From NCBI GenBank assembly GCA_023443095.1, contig JAEZVV010000021.1, positions 1 to 23,112 of the forward strand: DNA of 23,112 nucleotides, given 5' to 3'. The notes under the pieces are model-generated. The model ran no database searches. It had not been told where the DNA came from and was given only the letters and a program-made list of their open reading frames with translations. Below, piece by piece: positions 7,326 to 14,646 of the stretch. The stretch's first letter is position 1. Every line of letters starts with the position of its first letter. This DNA is from Pseudomonadota bacterium (GTDB taxonomy: Bacteria; Pseudomonadota; Gammaproteobacteria; Burkholderiales; Burkholderiaceae_F). Made by a program: the position numbers and the translations under genes.

Positions 7326-8218
7326 GCTGGTTCGCTTCCCGCCGTTATGCGGCCCACCGTGCCCTGCGCGGCATCGTGGCCGAACCGCTGTCTTTCCTGC
7401 TGGCGCTGGCTCTGGCCGCCGTGGCTTTCAGCATTCCGCTCCTGCTCGCCACCCTGGCCCATTCGGCCTGGCATTTGGTCGAGCGGCTGCCGACTCAGAC
7501 CGAAGTCACGGTATTCACCCTGCCCGGCACCGGCCCCGGCGAGCTGAACTCGCTGAAAAACGAAATTTCCCGCCTGCCGGGGGTACGCGAGGTCAAACAC
7601 CTGCCGCGCGACGCCGCGCTCGCCGACCTCAACCGCCGCGCCGGCATCAGCTCCGGCGCCGGCGGCAGCAACCCCCTGCCCGACCTGGTGGTGGTCAGCC
7701 TCGCCCCGGCGCTGGACCCGGGCGAAGTCGAACATCTCGCCACCCAGATGCGCAAGCTGGCGCGGGTCGACCTGGTGGCGATCGACACCGGCTGGGTGCG
7801 CAAGCTCGGAGCCGTGGCTCGCGCCGGCGCCGCCATCCTCGGCGCTCTGGGCGCGGCGGTGCTAATCCTCGTCGGCCTGGTCCTGGCGGGCAGCACGCGC
7901 CTGGCCGCCCGCGCCCAAGCGGACGAGTTGCGGGTCTTGCGGCTGGTGGGGGCGAGCCCAGGCTTCATGGCCCGCCCCTACGCCTGGCGCGGCGCGATGA
8001 CGCTGGGCCTGGCGGCTGCCCTTGCCACCGGCCTGGTGCTGCTCGCCGTGATGGCGATGCAGCCGACCGTGCTGGCCGCCGCAGCGCTCTACGGCGCCGA
8101 CCTCCGGCTCGACCTGCCGCCTGCGCTCTGGCTGGCCGGCTTTGTGGGCAGCGCCATGGTGCTGGGCTGGGCCATCGCCTGGATCGCCGCCCGCCTGAGC
8201 CTGAGCCGCCTCGATTGA
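7322..8218 (+). CDS. ftsX: Cell division protein FtsX
   Basis: Inner-membrane partner of FtsE, 298 residues. Topology is typical: a cytoplasmic N-terminus (FASRRYAAHRALRGI), TM1 at about 24-46, a periplasmic domain of about 120 residues containing LPGVREVKHLPRDAALADL, then three more TMs at about 169-190, 225-245 and 268-290. The cytoplasmic segment between TM2 and TM3 holds RAQADELRVLRLVGASPGFMARPY, the conserved coupling region (LVGA.. F.R.P). The ATG overlaps the ftsE stop. Its partner hydrolase activator is not encoded here. The following crotonase gene starts 26 bp downstream and may be read through. Confidence 0.94.
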   Translation: MSWFASRRYAAHRALRGIVAEPLSFLLALALAAVAFSIPLLLATLAHSAWHLVERLPTQTEVTVFTLPGTGPGELNSLKNEISRLPGVREVKHLPRDAALADLNRRAGISSGAGGSNPLPDLVVVSLAPALDPGEVEHLATQMRKLARVDLVAIDTGWVRKLGAVARAGAAILGALGAAVLILVGLVLAGSTRLAARAQADELRVLRLVGASPGFMARPYAWRGAMTLGLAAALATGLVLLAVMAMQPTVLAAAALYGADLRLDLPPALWLAGFVGSAMVLGWAIAWIAARLSLSRLD

Positions 8219-8244
8219 CCGACCCTGACCACCGCGGAGCTTCG

Positions 8245-9111
8245 ATGAACGAGTTTTTTACGCTGGACCTGGGCGACGATGGCGTCGCCCACCTGCAACT
8301 CAGCCGTCCCGAGCAGCTCAACACCTTCGTGCCCGGCTTCTACCCGGCCTTCCGCGACGCGGTTCAGGCCTTGCACGACGGCGGCCGCACCCGCGCCCTG
8401 GTGATCAGTTCGACCGGCAAGCATTTTTCGGCCGGCATGGCGCTCGAGGTTTTTGCCGCCAGCGGCAATGCCATGTTGGACACCGGCAGCGCCCGCGCCC
8501 GGATCTCGTTTGCCGAATCGCTGCGGCGCCTGATGCACTGCTTCGACGTGCTCGACCAGGCGCGCTTCCCGGTGATCTGCGCCGTCCAGGGCGGCTGCAT
8601 CGGCGGCGCGCTCGACCTTGCCGCCGCCTGCGACATCCGGGTCTGCTCGGCCGAGGCCTTTTTCACGGTGCAGGAGATCCAGATCGGCATGACTGCCGAC
8701 CTCGGGGTTCTGCAGCGCCTGCCCAGGATCGTTCCGATCGGAGTCGCCCGCGAAATGGCTTATACCGGCGAGCGGATGGGAGCCGAGCGCGCCCTGGCCA
8801 CCGGCCTCGTCAACGCCGTCCTGCCCGATCCGACGGCGACTCTCGAACACGCGCTGGCGCTGGCGCGAAGCATCGGAGCCAAGTCGCCGCTGGCGATCGC
8901 CGGCAGCAAGCTCGCGATCAACTACGCGCGCGACCATGGCACGGCCGAATCGCTGGCCCAGATGGCGCTGCTGCAGAGCTCGATCTTCGATACTCGCGAA
9001 ATGATGGAAGCGATTCTGGCCTGGAAAGGCAAGCGCCCGGGCGAGTTCGATCCCCTGCCCCCGATCGCGGTCATCGAGGCCCCGACCGATCCTGTTCCGC
9101 CGCCCGGGTAA
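8245..9111 (+). CDS. Crotonase-family protein, dienoyl-CoA isomerase-like
   Basis: 288-residue enoyl-CoA hydratase/isomerase fold, starting at ATG 8245 with GGAG 5 nt upstream. The oxyanion-hole segments are HFSAGMAL (60-67) and GGCIGGALDLAAACD (116-130). Three acidic residues, D124, E144 and D152, in GGALDL and EIQIGMTADLGVLQRLP, have the spacing (20 and 8 residues) of the catalytic acids of delta3,5-delta2,4-dienoyl-CoA isomerase (D176/E196/D204 in rat ECH1), rather than the two-Glu pattern of classical hydratases. I infer isomerisation of dienoyl-CoA intermediates in unsaturated or aromatic acid breakdown; the substrate cannot be read from sequence. It lies between ftsX and rpoH with no other beta-oxidation gene nearby, so context does not help. 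Confidence 0.85.
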   Translation: MNEFFTLDLGDDGVAHLQLSRPEQLNTFVPGFYPAFRDAVQALHDGGRTRALVISSTGKHFSAGMALEVFAASGNAMLDTGSARARISFAESLRRLMHCFDVLDQARFPVICAVQGGCIGGALDLAAACDIRVCSAEAFFTVQEIQIGMTADLGVLQRLPRIVPIGVAREMAYTGERMGAERALATGLVNAVLPDPTATLEHALALARSIGAKSPLAIAGSKLAINYARDHGTAESLAQMALLQSSIFDTREMMEAILAWKGKRPGEFDPLPPIAVIEAPTDPVPPPG

Positions 9112-9288
9112 GGCCGGCAAGCCGGGGGCGAGCCCCGGGGACCGACCGCCCAAATCCGGTTCCCGGCCGCTTGGCGCTGACACAAGCCTTGTTAGCGAGT
9201 GCTCGCATTCAATGCAAACATTAATTCAAAAGGATTAACCTGGACAAGCGCAGAGCCACTCGGGCATATCCCAGCATTTCAGTGCGGA

Positions 9289-9318
9289 TTGAACTTATCC
9301 GGCCGACGACCGTCCAAT
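9289..9318 (+). promoter_or_regulatory. Possible rpoH promoter (-35 TTGAAC, poor -10)
   Basis: TTGAAC at 9289-9294 matches the -35 consensus at four of six positions. A poor -10 (TCCAAT, 9313-9318) follows after 18 bp. The implied transcription start, near 9325, would fall inside the CIRCE element, which is the usual geometry for HrcA repression. Confidence 0.3.
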
Positions 9319-9320
9319 CT

Positions 9321-9347
9321 TTAGCACTCTCCAGCGACGAGTGCTAA
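9321..9347 (+). promoter_or_regulatory. CIRCE element (HrcA operator) upstream of rpoH
   Basis: TTAGCACTC, a 9-bp spacer, then GAGTGCTAA: a perfect 9-9-9 inverted repeat identical to the canonical CIRCE consensus. It ends 28 bp before the rpoH ATG chosen here. HrcA binds such elements to repress heat-shock genes, so rpoH here is probably under HrcA control. Confidence 0.93.
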
Positions 9348-9375
9348 AATTTTTCCCAAGGAGATGTCTAAGCCC

Positions 9376-10293
9376 ATGAGCGACAAGTCCAAGACCGCCC
9401 GCAGCAACGCCCTGGTTCCTTATGCAGGAGATGCCAGCCTCGCGCTGAATCCGGGCAGCCTGGGCAATCTGGATGCCTACATCCAGGCCGCCAACCGCGT
9501 TCCTCTGCTCACTGCCGAGGAAGAGACCCGTCTGGCGCGCCGCCTGCGCGACCAGGGCGACGTCGATGCCGCGGGGCAGCTGGTCATGTCGCACCTGCGC
9601 CTGGTGGTTTCGGTCGCCCGCAACTACCTCGGTTACGGCCTGCCGCATGCCGACCTGATCCAGGAAGGCAACATCGGCCTGATGAAGGCGGTCAAGCGCT
9701 TCGATCCCGAGCGCGGCGTGCGCCTGGTTTCGTTCGCCCTGCACTGGATCCGCGCCGAGATCCACGAATACATCCTGAAGAACTGGCGCCTGGTGAAGGT
9801 CGCCACCACCAAGTCGCAGCGCAAGCTTTTCTTCAACCTGCGCAGCATGAAGCAGAGCAGCGGTTCGATGTCGGTCGCCGAAATCGAAGGCATGGCGCGT
9901 CAACTGAACGTCAAGCCCGAAGAAGTGGTCGAGATGGAAACGCGCATGTCGGGCGCCGACGTTGCGCTCGAAGGCCGCACCGAAGACGGCGAGGAAAGCT
10001 ACGCCCCGATCGCCTGGCTGGCCGACGCCGATTCCGAACCTACCCGCGTGCTCGAGCGCCGCGCCCAGGACTTCATGCAGACCGACGGCATCCAGGCCGC
10101 GCTCGACGTGCTGGATCCGCGCAGCCGCCGCATCGTCGAGGCGCGCTGGCTCAACGAGGACGCCGACGGCAAGGTCGGCACCGCCACTTTGCACGAACTG
10201 GCGGCCGAGTTCGGCGTGTCGGCCGAACGCATCCGCCAGATCGAAGTGAAGGCGCTGCAAAAGATGAGGGCCGAGCTGGGCGAGCGCGCTTGA
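9376..10293 (+). CDS. rpoH: RNA polymerase sigma-32 (heat shock) factor RpoH
   Basis: Alternative sigma factor for heat-shock promoters, 305 residues from ATG 9376. Region 2 is clear: HADLIQEGNIGLMKAVKRFDPERGVRLVSFALHWIRAEIHEYIL (about 91-134). The RpoH-box KSQRKLFFNLR (about 146-156) separates sigma-32 from other group factors. Region 4 ends with the helix-turn-helix TLHELAAEFGVSAERIRQIEVKALQKMR. An upstream in-frame ATG (9364) abuts the AAGGAG ribosome binding site with no spacer, so 9376 is more likely although the spacing is then long (12 nt). Expression is probably repressed by HrcA through the adjacent CIRCE element. An intrinsic terminator closes the unit. Confidence 0.95.
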   Translation: MSDKSKTARSNALVPYAGDASLALNPGSLGNLDAYIQAANRVPLLTAEEETRLARRLRDQGDVDAAGQLVMSHLRLVVSVARNYLGYGLPHADLIQEGNIGLMKAVKRFDPERGVRLVSFALHWIRAEIHEYILKNWRLVKVATTKSQRKLFFNLRSMKQSSGSMSVAEIEGMARQLNVKPEEVVEMETRMSGADVALEGRTEDGEESYAPIAWLADADSEPTRVLERRAQDFMQTDGIQAALDVLDPRSRRIVEARWLNEDADGKVGTATLHELAAEFGVSAERIRQIEVKALQKMRAELGERA

Positions 10294-10313
10294 GCGCTTT
10301 AACCGCTGCCCCC

Positions 10314-10341
10314 AAGCCCCGGCCATGCCGGGGCTTTTTTT
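10314..10341 (+). terminator. Intrinsic terminator of rpoH
   Basis: Stem AGCCCCGGC (10315-10323) pairs perfectly with GCCGGGGCT (10327-10335) around a CAT loop and is followed by seven T residues including the one that pairs with A10314. It lies between the convergent rpoH and sco1 genes and works mainly on the plus strand. Confidence 0.9.
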
Positions 10342-10350
10342 ACGTCTGCC

Positions 10351-10914
10351 TCACAGCAGGCGCTTGAGGTCGGCCACCACCGAGTCGATGTCCTGCTTGT
10401 AACGCAGGAAGAGCCGCACCCGCCCCTCGCGGTCGAACACGTAGCTGCCGGCGGTGTGGTCGACCGTATACGAGGTCGGAGTGGCGCCCGGGACCTTCTG
10501 GAAGAAGACCTTGAACTCCTTGGCCGTCGCCGCGGTCTGCTCCGCATTGCCGATCAGGCCGACGAAGCTCGGGTCGAAGCCCGGCACGTATTGGGCGAGC
10601 ACCTCGCGTGTATCGCGTTCGGGGTCGACCGTGACGAAGATCACCTGCAGCTTGCCGGCGTCGGCGCCGAGCCGGCGCTTGACCTCGACCATCTCGGCGA
10701 GCGTGGTCGGGCAGACGTCGGGGCACTGCGCGTAGCCGAAAAAAACCACCACCACCTTGCCCTTGTAGTCGGCGAGCGAACGCTGGGTCCCGGTGTGGTC
10801 GGTGAGCTCGAAGCCGCTGGCGTAGCTGGCACCGGTGATGTCGACGCTGTTGAACTTCTGCGGCGTGCAGGCGGCAAGCAGCCCGGCCAGGGCGAGGAGG
10901 ATGAGCTTTTTCAT
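10351..10914 (-). CDS. sco1: SCO1/SenC family copper chaperone (lipoprotein)
   Basis: Thioredoxin-fold copper chaperone that helps build the CuA site of oxidase subunit II. The 187 residues begin with a lipoprotein signal (MKKLILLALAGLLAAC, lipobox Cys16), placing it on the periplasmic face of a membrane. The copper ligands are all present: C64 and C68 in YAQCPDVCPTT and H153 in VDHTAGSYVFD. VTVDPERDT is also a family hallmark. It is the last gene of the SURF1 to sco1 block, 38 bp after ctaB. Compare the SCO-like protein at 13029-13634, which lacks the histidine. Copper binding is inferred from intact ligands. Confidence 0.94.
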   Translation of the reverse strand: MKKLILLALAGLLAACTPQKFNSVDITGASYASGFELTDHTGTQRSLADYKGKVVVVFFGYAQCPDVCPTTLAEMVEVKRRLGADAGKLQVIFVTVDPERDTREVLAQYVPGFDPSFVGLIGNAEQTAATAKEFKVFFQKVPGATPTSYTVDHTAGSYVFDREGRVRLFLRYKQDIDSVVADLKRLL

Positions 10915-10952
10915 GGTTCGATGATCTCAGATCGGCCCTGGCAGCGGGCGGA

Positions 10953-11849
10953 TCAGAGGTAGTGATCGACGAGCAGAGCCGTGAACAGAACGGCCAGGTA
11001 AGCGATCGAATACGCGAAGGTCGAGCGCGCCAGCTTGTCGCTGTAGGCGCGCAACAAGCGCCACGCATAAGCAAGGAACACGGCGCCGAGGATCAGCGCC
11101 GCCCCCAGATAAATCCAGCCCGCCATGCGGATCGCAAACGGCAGCGTGCTGGTGGCCACCAGGGCGATGGTGTAGAGCAGGATATGGAGCCGGGTGAACT
11201 CGGAACCGTGGGTGAGCGGCAGCATGGGCAGGCCGCTCGCCCGGTAGTCCTCGATCCGATAAAGCGCAAGCGCCCAGAAATGCGGCGGCGTCCACACGAA
11301 GATGATGAGGGCCAGCAGCCAGGCCTGGGCCGGCGTCTCGCCGGTGACCGCCGCCCAGCCCAGCACCGGCGGCATCGCTCCCGACAGGCCGCCGATCACG
11401 ATGTTCTGCGGCGTATTGGGCTTGAGCAGCACGGTGTAGATCACCGCGTAGCCGACGAAGGTGGCAAAGGTCAGCCACATCGTCAGTGGATTGACCTGGG
11501 TGTAGAGCACCCACATGCCGGCGCCGCCCACCACGCCCGAAAAAACGATCGCCTGCAGCGGCGTGATTTCTCCGCGCGCCATCGGCCGCATGCGGGTGCG
11601 CGCCATCTTGGCGTCGATGGTGCGCTCGATGATCGAGTTGACTGCGAACGCGGCCCCGGTCAGCAGCCAGATGCCTATCGTCCCCAGCAGGACCCGCTCC
11701 GGCGGCGGCAGCCCCGGCACCGACAGGAACATGCCGATCACCGCGCAGAAGATCACCAGCTTGGTGACGCGGGGCTTGGTCAGCGCCCAGTACTGGCGGA
11801 CCAGCCGCGACAGGGCGAGAGGGTGGTGAGACACGGTCGAGTTCTGCAT
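10953..11849 (-). CDS. ctaB: Protoheme IX farnesyltransferase (heme O synthase)
   Basis: Integral membrane UbiA-type prenyltransferase (also called CyoE) that converts heme B to heme O, the precursor used by CtaA. From ATG 11849 it has 298 residues with about eight or nine TM helices. The prenyl-diphosphate motif is NSIIERTIDAKMARTRMRP (71-89), slightly different from the usual N..DxxxD pattern because Glu replaces the first Asp. The second motif region is YRIEDYRASGLPMLPLTHG, and WTPPHFWALAL is strongly conserved. A longer GTG start at 11927 would overlap ctaA; M1 at 11849 places LTKPRVTKLVIFCAVIGM normally. Neither start has a clear ribosome binding site. Confidence 0.94.
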   Translation of the reverse strand: MQNSTVSHHPLALSRLVRQYWALTKPRVTKLVIFCAVIGMFLSVPGLPPPERVLLGTIGIWLLTGAAFAVNSIIERTIDAKMARTRMRPMARGEITPLQAIVFSGVVGGAGMWVLYTQVNPLTMWLTFATFVGYAVIYTVLLKPNTPQNIVIGGLSGAMPPVLGWAAVTGETPAQAWLLALIIFVWTPPHFWALALYRIEDYRASGLPMLPLTHGSEFTRLHILLYTIALVATSTLPFAIRMAGWIYLGAALILGAVFLAYAWRLLRAYSDKLARSTFAYSIAYLAVLFTALLVDHYL

Positions 11850-11904
11850 CGAGGAGCCATGAAAGTGGAAACTGCCTGCTGCGAGAAACACCCTGCTTGC
11901 GATT

Positions 11905-13032
11905 CTAGCCGTGGGCCCGGACCACACCCGCGGCGATTTCTCCGGCTCGATCCTGTCGTGCGGCCTGGGCGCAACGCAGGTTCAAGACCACCAGCGTCGC
12001 CACCAGGACCGCTGCGCCGCCGTTGTGAAGAACCGCGAGCAGCAGCGGCCATTCGAAGACGACGGTCGACAGCCCGGTAAGAAACTGCAGCACCAGCAGC
12101 AAGGCGAGCAGGCGTGCCGGCGCCGCCAGCCCGGCCAGGCGCCACGATCGCCAGACCAACCCGCCCGCGACGGCGAACACCAGCCAGGCAAAGCTGCGAT
12201 GCACCCAGTGGATCGCGACCAGGGCGCTGAAGGGGATCAGCTCGCCGCCGGCATCGCGCCCAAGCTCGCGCCACAAGCTGAATCCGCGGGCGAAGTCGGC
12301 GGCGGGCAGCAGTTGGCCCTGGCACAAGGGGAAATCGGGGCAGGCGAGCACGGCGTAGTTGCTGCTGACCCACGCCCCCAGCCCCACCTGGATCACGGCC
12401 AGGCCCAGGGCCAAGAGAGCGAGAGGCCGCAGAGCGGAAGCGCGTTCATCCACCCGCGGCGCCGGGCTTTCTCGCATCGCGAGCCATACCAGGAGCGACA
12501 GCAGGCCCACGCCACCGAGCAGGTGCAGACTGACAATCAGCGGCTGCAGCTTCATCGTCACGGTAAGGGCGCCGAAAGCGCCCTGCACGCACACGGCCAG
12601 GAACACGGCGCTCGCCAGCCAGGGCGAGCCCTGGCGCGACTTCGACCAGCGCCGCCACGCCAGCAGCATCAGCACCACGATCAGTGCCCCCACCGCCATT
12701 GCGAAATAGCGGTGGAGCATCTCGATCCAGGCCTTGGTCAGCGTGACCGGGCCCGAGGGCAGGGCCGATTCGGCGGCGCGGATCGGCTCGCCCGCCGACC
12801 AGGGGTTCGAGTGGCCGTAGCAGCCTGGCCAGTCGGGGCAGCCCAGGCCCGAATCGGTGAGCCGAGTGAAAGCGCCAAACATGATCAGGTCCAGCGTCAG
12901 AAAGGCGGTCAGCCACGCCAGCCGGCGGTGTTTGTCCGACGCACGCGAGCAAGCCACCAGCGCCAGCGGCACGGCGGCCACAAGGGCGCCTTTGAGCAGC
13001 AGCCAGAAGGCGGGCGCGAGGTCGACGTTCAT
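11905..13032 (-). CDS. ctaA: Heme A synthase CtaA/Cox15
   Basis: Oxidises heme O to heme A for the aa3 oxidase. The 375-residue protein has eight predicted TM helices in two homologous halves. Four conserved heme-ligand histidines are visible: H107 (EMLHRYFAM), H170 (VSLHLLGG), H275 (IHWVHRSFAW region) and H336 (AVLHNGGA). Each half carries a periplasmic cysteine pair, C65/C71 (GCPDWPGCYG) and C231/C237 (ACPDFPLCQG), as in the Cys-containing CtaA class. The start ATG at 13032 overlaps the stop of the SCO-like gene (ATGA), and the end lies 55 bp upstream of ctaB. Together CtaB and CtaA supply heme A to the oxidase encoded upstream. Confidence 0.94.
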   Translation of the reverse strand: MNVDLAPAFWLLLKGALVAAVPLALVACSRASDKHRRLAWLTAFLTLDLIMFGAFTRLTDSGLGCPDWPGCYGHSNPWSAGEPIRAAESALPSGPVTLTKAWIEMLHRYFAMAVGALIVVLMLLAWRRWSKSRQGSPWLASAVFLAVCVQGAFGALTVTMKLQPLIVSLHLLGGVGLLSLLVWLAMRESPAPRVDERASALRPLALLALGLAVIQVGLGAWVSSNYAVLACPDFPLCQGQLLPAADFARGFSLWRELGRDAGGELIPFSALVAIHWVHRSFAWLVFAVAGGLVWRSWRLAGLAAPARLLALLLVLQFLTGLSTVVFEWPLLLAVLHNGGAAVLVATLVVLNLRCAQAARQDRAGEIAAGVVRAHG

Positions 13033-13634
13033 CCGACCCGCGAGGCCTTGAGCAGTTTGCCGAGGTCCTTCTTCATACGATTGGGATCGGCGTCGCGCGG
13101 CCAACGCAGCATCAGGTTGCCGAGCGGGTCGATCAGCCAGATGGGGTCGGCGAGGCGCGCGTTGGGCTCGGCCAGCAAGGCGAGGAAAGCCTCGAGTTCG
13201 GCCGTCTGCGCCCGCAGGAAACGGGTGCCGTCGTATTCGCGCATCAGCACGGTCGACAGCGGCGCCGAATCGGTGATCAGCCACACCCGTTCGATGCGGT
13301 CGCGGTCCTTGCCGGTGGTGGTCCGCACCTGCCGCATGGCATAGAGCTTGGCCGCGCAGGCCGCGTCGCAGTCGCCGCTGTCGACCTGGACCATCACCCA
13401 TTTGCCGCGCAGGCGCGCCGGGTCAAAAGCCTGGCCGTCGAGGTGCTTCAGGTTCAGCGCCGGCAGCGCGCGCTGCGGTTCGACCAGATCGCCGTAGTTG
13501 GTGCGGCCGCTGGGCGGCGAGAGGTAATACATGAAATACGAAGCGACCGCAGGCGCAAGGCACACGGCCAGCACCAGCCACAGGAGGCGGTAGCTGCGGC
13601 GCGGCGCGGGCGAGGTTTCAGTGCTTGCTTGCAT
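13029..13634 (-). CDS. Membrane-anchored SCO-like thioredoxin-fold protein, oxidase assembly
   Basis: 201 residues with one N-terminal TM helix (RLLWLVLAVCLAPAVASYFMYYL, in the first 40 residues), then a periplasmic domain. It has a SCO-like CxxxC pair (C89 and C93 in DSGDCDAACAAKL), VWLITDSAP in the place of the SCO FVTVDP, and WLIDPLGNLMLRWP as the last strands. The SCO copper-ligand histidine is replaced, Leu by my hand alignment. A redox or chaperone role in oxidase assembly is inferred from this and from its place between SURF1 and ctaA. ATG 13634 is chosen; GTG 13643 in frame is possible. Both ends overlap neighbours (4-bp ATGA with ctaA, about 17 bp with SURF1), so translation is tightly coupled. 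Confidence 0.82.
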   Translation of the reverse strand: MQASTETSPAPRRSYRLLWLVLAVCLAPAVASYFMYYLSPPSGRTNYGDLVEPQRALPALNLKHLDGQAFDPARLRGKWVMVQVDSGDCDAACAAKLYAMRQVRTTTGKDRDRIERVWLITDSAPLSTVLMREYDGTRFLRAQTAELEAFLALLAEPNARLADPIWLIDPLGNLMLRWPRDADPNRMKKDLGKLLKASRVG

Positions 13635-14334
13635 GCTGGCCACGGCGGAAGCCGAAAAAGAGGGTGAGCCCGGCGATCAGCGCCGCGATCGCCCACCACT
13701 GGAAGGCGTAGGCGCGGTGTTTTTCGACCCCGGTCGCCGGCGGCGTGAATCCGCGCCGCAGGCCGTCTGCGCTGTCCGACTGCTGCAGGACCAGCAGGCG
13801 GGCGACGGGCTCGCGACTCGCGGCTTCGAAGTCATCGTAATCGAGGTTCTGCCAGATGCCGGGCAGGCCGGGCTTGGGCCCAGAACCCAGCTCCAGCGAA
13901 CGCGTCGCATGGGCGAGCGCCACGCCGTTGATCTCCACCATACCGGTGGCCGGCAACGCCGCCGGAAGCCGGGTGCGATCCGCCGGATCCCGAGCCGCGA
14001 AACCGCGGTCGACCAGGACCAGCGGCGCAGCACCCGCCAGGCGCAGCGGCGTGATCACACGGAAACCGGCCACGCCGTCCTGCATGCGGTTGTCGAGGTA
14101 GACGGTGTAGGCAGAAAGGAACTCGCCACGCAGTGCGACCCGGCTCGGCAGGGCCACGCCTTGCGCCAGACGGTTGGCGTCGAGCAGCACCGGTCGCGCC
14201 GCCAGTGCCGCGTCCCACTGCGCCTGCAAGGCAAGCTTGTCGTTCGCTCGCTGCGTCTGCCATAGCGCCGCGGCAACGGCGATCGCCGTGCCGGCCACGC
14301 CGGCGCACAGCGCCAGACCGAACTTCAGGTTCAC
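13618..14334 (-). CDS. SURF1 family cytochrome oxidase biogenesis protein
   Basis: 238-residue SURF1/Shy1 protein with two TM helices, one at each end (about 5-25 and 211-228), flanking a periplasmic domain. Signature segments are YLDNRMQDGVAGFRVITPLRL and GVEKHRAYAFQWWAIAAL, the conserved C-terminal motif with His206. Bacterial Surf1 proteins bind heme a and help insert heme a3 into subunit I. The start is GTG 14334, preceded by GAGG at 8 nt. It heads a second oxidase-assembly unit (SURF1, SCO-like, ctaA, ctaB, sco1), 51 bp from the divergent DUF2909 gene. The promoter of the unit probably lies in that gap. Confidence 0.93.
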   Translation of the reverse strand: MNLKFGLALCAGVAGTAIAVAAALWQTQRANDKLALQAQWDAALAARPVLLDANRLAQGVALPSRVALRGEFLSAYTVYLDNRMQDGVAGFRVITPLRLAGAAPLVLVDRGFAARDPADRTRLPAALPATGMVEINGVALAHATRSLELGSGPKPGLPGIWQNLDYDDFEAASREPVARLLVLQQSDSADGLRRGFTPPATGVEKHRAYAFQWWAIAALIAGLTLFFGFRRGQHASKH

Positions 14335-14385
14335 GCCCGCCTCGCTTCCAATGCCATACTCGAAACGCCACTTCGGAGCCGCGCC

Positions 14386-14583
14386 ATGAGAATCGTGATC
14401 GTCGTCGGTCTGCTGGGCGTCGTTGCGGCGCTGGCTTCGGCGCTGGTTTTCCTCATGCGCGACGGCGGCCGCGGACAGCGAACCGTGCAGACGCTCACGC
14501 TGCGGGTCGGGCTGTCGATTGCCTTGTTTCTTTTCATGCTGTTTGCGGTCTGGATGGGCTGGCTCGAGCCGCGTTCGTATTGA
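14386..14583 (+). CDS. Twin transmembrane protein, DUF2909 family
   Basis: 65-residue protein made almost entirely of two TM helices, about 3-23 (IVIVVGLLGVVAALASALVFL) joined by the basic loop RDGGRGQRTVQTLTLR to about 41-60 (VGLSIALFLFMLFAVWMGWL). It matches the small DUF2909 family, commonly found beside oxidase subunit III and SURF1 in betaproteobacteria. GGAG lies 8 nt before the ATG. It is the only plus-strand gene inside the oxidase locus, divergent from SURF1 and convergent with ctaE, with a shared hairpin after its stop. Its function is unknown; a role with the oxidase is inferred only from location. Confidence 0.82.
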   Translation: MRIVIVVGLLGVVAALASALVFLMRDGGRGQRTVQTLTLRVGLSIALFLFMLFAVWMGWLEPRSY

Positions 14584-14598
14584 AGCGGATCCGCCGGC

Positions 14599-14624
14599 AA
14601 GACGGCGCCCGCGGGCGCCGTCTT
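14599..14624. terminator. Palindromic terminator between DUF2909 gene and ctaE
   Basis: AAGACGGCGCC pairs perfectly with GGCGCCGTCTT around CGCG. It sits between two convergent genes, 15 bp after one stop and 22 bp from the other. The short A and T ends inside the stem give a weak U-tract on either strand, so it can act bidirectionally. Confidence 0.6.
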
Positions 14625-14646
14625 GATCGTCGCCCGGCGTGCCCGC

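Noticed and set aside
7294..8244. Upstream in-frame extension of the crotonase
   Set aside because: It runs through ftsX in another frame and translates to Arg/Pro-rich sequence; ATG 8245 has a ribosome binding site and the family N-terminus.
9122..9138. CCGGGG/CCCCGG hairpin after the crotonase as a terminator
   Set aside because: No T-tract follows the stem, so it was not called an intrinsic terminator.
9195..9206. GCGAGTGCTCGC near rpoH as a second CIRCE
   Set aside because: It shares the GAGTGCT core but lacks the 9-9-9 layout and the TTAGCACTC arm.
11911..13344. Plus-strand open frame opposite ctaA (477 codons)
   Set aside because: No motifs or start signal; overlaps two well-supported minus-strand genes.
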